Below are positions 7,311 to 9,597 of a stretch of DNA of 9,597 nucleotides, one piece after another (position 1 is the stretch's first letter; each line of letters starts with the position of its first letter). Origin of the DNA: Candidatus Altimarinota bacterium (GTDB lineage Bacteria > Patescibacteriota > Gracilibacteria > BD1-5 > UBA6164); contig JAMOTX010000020.1 of the NCBI GenBank assembly GCA_027062145.1, positions 1 to 9,597 on the forward strand, read 5' to 3'. Made by a program: the position numbers and the translations under genes. Under the pieces are notes generated by a model that made no database searches, was not told the origin of the DNA, and worked only from the letters and a program-made list of their open reading frames with translations.

Positions 7311-7583
7311 ATGGCTCATAAGAAAGCTCAATGATCTACTAGTAATGGTAGAGATAGTAATGCCAAAAGACTTGGTGTGAAATTATTTGGGGGACAAAAA
7401 GCTATTTCAGGAAATATTATCGTTAAACAAAAAGGTAATAAATTCTGGCCAGCTGAAGGTGTTTCACAAGGTAGAGATTTTACTCTTTACGCTACTAGAG
7501 AAGGTACTGTTACTTTTACTCAAAAGAAAAGAACAAGATTTGATGGTAGAAAATATAAAGATATGTATATATCTGTTGTATAG
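7311..7583 (+). CDS. rpmA: 50S ribosomal protein L27
   Basis: The N-terminal tail of L27 reaches the peptidyl-transferase centre. The 90-residue protein starts MAHKKAQGSTSNGRDS, then AKRLGVKLFGGQ, GNIIVKQKGNKFWPAEGV and GRDFTLYATREGTVTF. Residue 8, a glycine in the tail, is UGA (1 of 11 glycines), so a standard-code start would be 22 codons late. It begins directly with MAHKK, without the cleaved pre-sequence found in Firmicutes. Residue 7 is Gln where Gly is common. It follows rpsG by 43 nt instead of its usual partner rplU. A strong terminator follows. Confidence 0.97.
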
Positions 7584-7590
7584 TAAACAA

Positions 7591-7624
7591 AAAAAGAACA
7601 AGTTATTTATAACTTGTTCTTTTT
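7591..7624. terminator. Bidirectional terminator between rpmA and the convergent gene
   Basis: AAAAAGAACAAGTTA (7591-7605) and TAACTTGTTCTTTTT (7610-7624) are a perfect 15-bp inverted repeat with a TTTA loop. Read on either strand the hairpin ends in a T-run, so it can stop rpmA transcripts and the minus-strand gene. The minus-strand stop codon (7624-7626) touches its end. Confidence 0.92.
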
Positions 7625-8802
7625 TATTTAATTATAGTTCAAGGGTTAGTAAACATATCATTTTCTAATACTCTTCAAGGCATAGATGATGAGTTAATTC
7701 AAGTTTTACAATTATCTCATATAATTATCCCTAGTTTATATAATCAAGTATCAGTTAATATTCATTTAATTGGTACTTTTATATTTGTCTTGTCATGTCT
7801 TAAATTAGCAGTTATAAATCAACAACCTATATTTACATTATTTCATATTATAGAATCTCAAAAATAACTAAGATGAGCTATATTTGTTTTATCTCAAATG
7901 CTAGTGTTTTTTACTTCTACAGCATTTCAAAGCTTACAACCTTCTCAGATTACAGTATTTCATCTAATATATGTATTAGGACCAATTTTACTGTCTTTTC
8001 ATATATATACATTTCATTCAATATATGTTCATGATTTAAGTATTGCTCATTTTTCTAAAACTATATTTCATTTAATTGTTACTCATTCTTCTACTTCTCA
8101 TTTTATATCACTTTTTGACAAGTTGTTTAGAAAATGTGCATTGGCTGTTAAAATATCCCAAGGATATCAAATATCAATAAATGCTCATTTTATTTCAAAT
8201 GCTTTAAATGGAAATAATTTAACATATTTATTAATTGCATCTGTAATCTCGTATTCTCATCTTTTTGAAATAGAAATATTTTCTACTATATCTAGTATTT
8301 TAGAATCAAATTTGTATACTCATAAATTGGCCAGATTTCATATATTAGTTTCAGGTTTTTCTATTATTTCTTTAATATTTCAATCAACATCAATTTTAAA
8401 TACTCAATATTTTTCTGGATCAGATACTTTTTTTACTAAGACTCAATATCCATTAAAATTAATAATTTTTTCTAAATCTGATTTATCAAAAATACTATCT
8501 CAATTCATAATTAATAAATCTACATCAGATTTAATTCATTTAATTGCAGAAGCAGTTCATTTTTCATTAATTTGATTATGATATGAAATTTTTACTCACT
8601 TATAATTATTTCAAAATTCTTTTATTATTAGTTCTTTTTTATATTTAACAACTATAATTATCTCTTCAACATATTTATAGAGATTTTCTAAACTATGTTC
8701 AATTATAGATTTTCAACAAATTTTAATAAGAGGTTTTGGTATTGTATTTGTAAAAGGTCTTAAACGGCTTCATTCTCATGCTGCTAATATTATTGCTTTC
8801 AT
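7624..8802 (-). CDS. glmU: GlmU-like bifunctional sugar-1-phosphate nucleotidyltransferase / acetyltransferase
   Basis: This 392-residue cytoplasmic enzyme is readable only with UGA=Gly. The N-terminal nucleotidyltransferase has LAAGEGSRLRP (6-16), K23 in PKPL, GTASAI (82-87), LIMNGD (97-102, metal-binding Asp102), EKPE (148-151), NLANLGVY (156-163), and DIGYPWDILTAN (210-221). From about 235 a left-handed beta-helix follows. It keeps GlmU acetyltransferase residues by motif: R280, EVKN with K298, AHLSY with H311 (equivalent of E. coli His363), NVNIG, and ITANLRHD with N333. It probably makes UDP-GlcNAc from GlcN-1-P. The LRHD form and the short N-domain resemble archaeal-type bifunctional enzymes more than E. 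coli GlmU, so the exact sugar and nucleotide are uncertain. 36 of 41 glycines are UGA. Convergent with rpmA, divergent from gyrA. Confidence 0.9.
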
Positions 8803-8808
8803 TTTTTT

Positions 8809-8828
8809 AATATTATTTAATATTATTT
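8809..8828. repeat. Tandem 10-bp A/T repeat
   Basis: Two exact tandem copies of TAATATTATT occupy 8809-8818 and 8819-8828, followed by a partial third. They lie in the leader of the minus-strand gene between its -10 and ATG. The one-helical-turn period could matter for DNA bending, or it may be simple-sequence drift. Confidence 0.6.
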
Positions 8829-8833
8829 AATAT

Positions 8834-8860
8834 ATTATAAGTCTGGTTTCTAAAAAACAA
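8834..8860 (-). promoter_or_regulatory. Putative promoter of the minus-strand glmU-like gene
   Basis: On the minus strand, TTGTTT (8860-8855) precedes a perfect TATAAT (8839-8834) by 15 nt, or TTTGTT by 16 nt. It lies about 32 nt upstream of the start codon at 8802. The -10 is exact, the -35 is weak. Confidence 0.5.
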
Positions 8861-8880
8861 AATTATGTTTTTATTTATTA

Positions 8881-8904
8881 ACTATTTTTTAACATTAAAA
8901 TAGT
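8881..8904. repeat. Inverted repeat in the divergent glmU-like/gyrA intergenic region
   Basis: ACTATTTT (8881-8888) and AAAATAGT (8897-8904) form a perfect 8-bp inverted repeat around TTAACATT. It lies between the two divergent promoters, just upstream of the gyrA -35. It could be an operator or a cruciform/hairpin; no protein can be assigned. Confidence 0.4.
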
Positions 8905-8912
8905 ATTTATTC

Positions 8913-8940
8913 TTGATTACTAGCTGATTATTAGTATATT
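8913..8940 (+). promoter_or_regulatory. Putative gyrA promoter
   Basis: TTGATT (8913-8918), 16-nt spacer, TATATT (8935-8940), about 40 nt before the gyrA ATG. The spacer length equals that of the other forward promoters in the window. Several other A/T hexamers nearby could also serve as -10. Confidence 0.45.
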
Positions 8941-8979
8941 TATATAGTAATATTTTATGTCCTAAAAAACTGTAAAAAT

Positions 8980-9597
8980 ATGTCAGAAAATACAAATCTA
9001 GAAATTGATTGAGAAGAAAATCAAGAAGAACAAACTTGAATGGAAATTCCAACTTGAATTACATATTCTTGAGATACTAATAGGGATATTAGAGAAGATA
9101 TGGAAGAAGGTTATATTAATTATGCCATGAGTGTTATAGTATCAAGAGCTTTACCAGATATTAGAGATGGTTTTAAACCAGTTCATAGAAGAATATTATT
9201 TTCTATGCATGAACAATGATTAAGAGCTAGTGCAAAATTTAGAAAATCTGCTACTGTAGTTGGGCATGTACTTTGAAGTTATCATCCTCATGGTGATAGT
9301 TCTGTATATGAGGCAATGGTAAGAATGGCTCAAGATTTTAGTCTTAGATATCCACTTGTAAATGGTCAAGGTAATTTCTGATCTATGGATGGTGATAATG
9401 CTGCTGCATATAGATATACGGAAGCAAAAATGACTAAATTAGCTGAAGCAATGCTTGCTGATATAGAAAAAGATACTGTTGATTTTAGAGATAATTTTGA
9501 TACAACAAAGCAAGAACCAACAGTTATGCCAACTAGAATTCCAAATTTACTTATGAACTGAGTAATGGGTATAGCAGTAGGTATGGCAACTAATATT
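8980..9597 (+). CDS. gyrA: DNA gyrase subunit A, N-terminal part (3' truncated by window edge)
   Basis: GyrA is the breakage-reunion subunit of the type IIA topoisomerase that introduces negative supercoils. The visible 206 residues start with an acidic extension about 21 residues longer than in E. coli, then YAMSVIVSRALPDIRDGFKP. The quinolone-resistance region reads HPHGDSSVYEAMVRMAQ, with S107 (E. coli Ser83) and E111 (Asp87 position) in the form usual for Gram-positives. GQGNFGSMDGD precedes the catalytic tyrosine Y146 in YRYTEAKM. Eight of 17 glycines are UGA, including GNFG. ParC is a close relative; with the C-terminal domain outside the window GyrA is favoured but not proven. Confidence 0.9.

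Noticed and set aside
7591..7624. Long inverted repeat as a transposon end
   Set aside because: Single 34-bp hairpin exactly between convergent stop codons with T-runs on both strands; a bidirectional terminator explains it.
7387..7668. 93-codon forward open frame overlapping rpmA
   Set aside because: Alternative frame of L27 that runs through the terminator; the L27 frame has full family identity.
7898..8575. 225-codon forward open frame rich in Ser, Ile and Phe
   Set aside because: It is antisense to the well-supported minus-strand nucleotidyltransferase and resembles no family; its serine/histidine bias is the complement of the real gene.
1..9597. UGA = tryptophan (code 4, Mycoplasma-like)
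   Set aside because: UGA aligns with invariant glycines, and conserved tryptophans use UGG.

Overview
This window is a UGA-recoded bacterial genome segment, very AT-rich. All sixteen protein genes contain or are compatible with in-frame UGA read as glycine, and true stops are only UAA or UAG. UGA sits at family-invariant glycines, for example the DLPGVRYH loop of ribosomal protein S12, while UGG is still used where tryptophan is expected. This is genetic code 25, known from the candidate phyla Absconditabacteria (SR1) and Gracilibacteria, both ultra-small, probably host-dependent CPR (Patescibacteria) bacteria. The sequence does not let me choose between the two. Under the standard code most of these genes look broken, which is an artefact.

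Layout, left to right. (1) 1-1386 is the 3' part of infB (IF-2), closed by a strong hairpin terminator. (2) 1473-1889 encodes a lone cyclic-nucleotide-binding-domain protein with its own promoter-like sequence. (3) After a terminator/promoter overlap, 2022-6234 is one long co-directional translation cluster: infA, rpmJ, rpsM, rpsK, rpsD, rpoA, rplQ, rplM, rpsI. This is the classical alpha operon with infA at the front and the L13-S9 pair at the back. (4) A near-consensus promoter three bases after rpsI starts rpsL-rpsG-rpmA (6321-7583). The 86-nt rpsL-rpsG gap is structured and may be an S7-type autoregulatory site. (5) A perfect 15-bp bidirectional terminator separates this from a convergent minus-strand gene (7624-8802) for a GlmU-like sugar-phosphate nucleotidyltransferase/acetyltransferase. 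(6) gyrA begins divergently at 8980 and runs off the right end.

Functionally the window is mostly core translation and transcription: two initiation factors, ten ribosomal proteins, and the RNA polymerase alpha subunit. It also carries a cell-envelope precursor enzyme (UDP-GlcNAc type), gyrase, and a possible small nucleotide-sensing protein. No tRNA, rRNA, CRISPR, insertion sequence or phage gene was seen, and no gene-free stretch exceeds 180 bases.

The most interesting points are the recoding itself, a steep gradient in UGA-glycine use between genes (about 13% in a sample of ribosomal proteins, 57% in infB, 88% in the glmU-like gene, 100% in the CNB gene), the lack of Shine-Dalgarno sequences, and the structured rpsG leader. 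I found no clearly new defence or mobile system.
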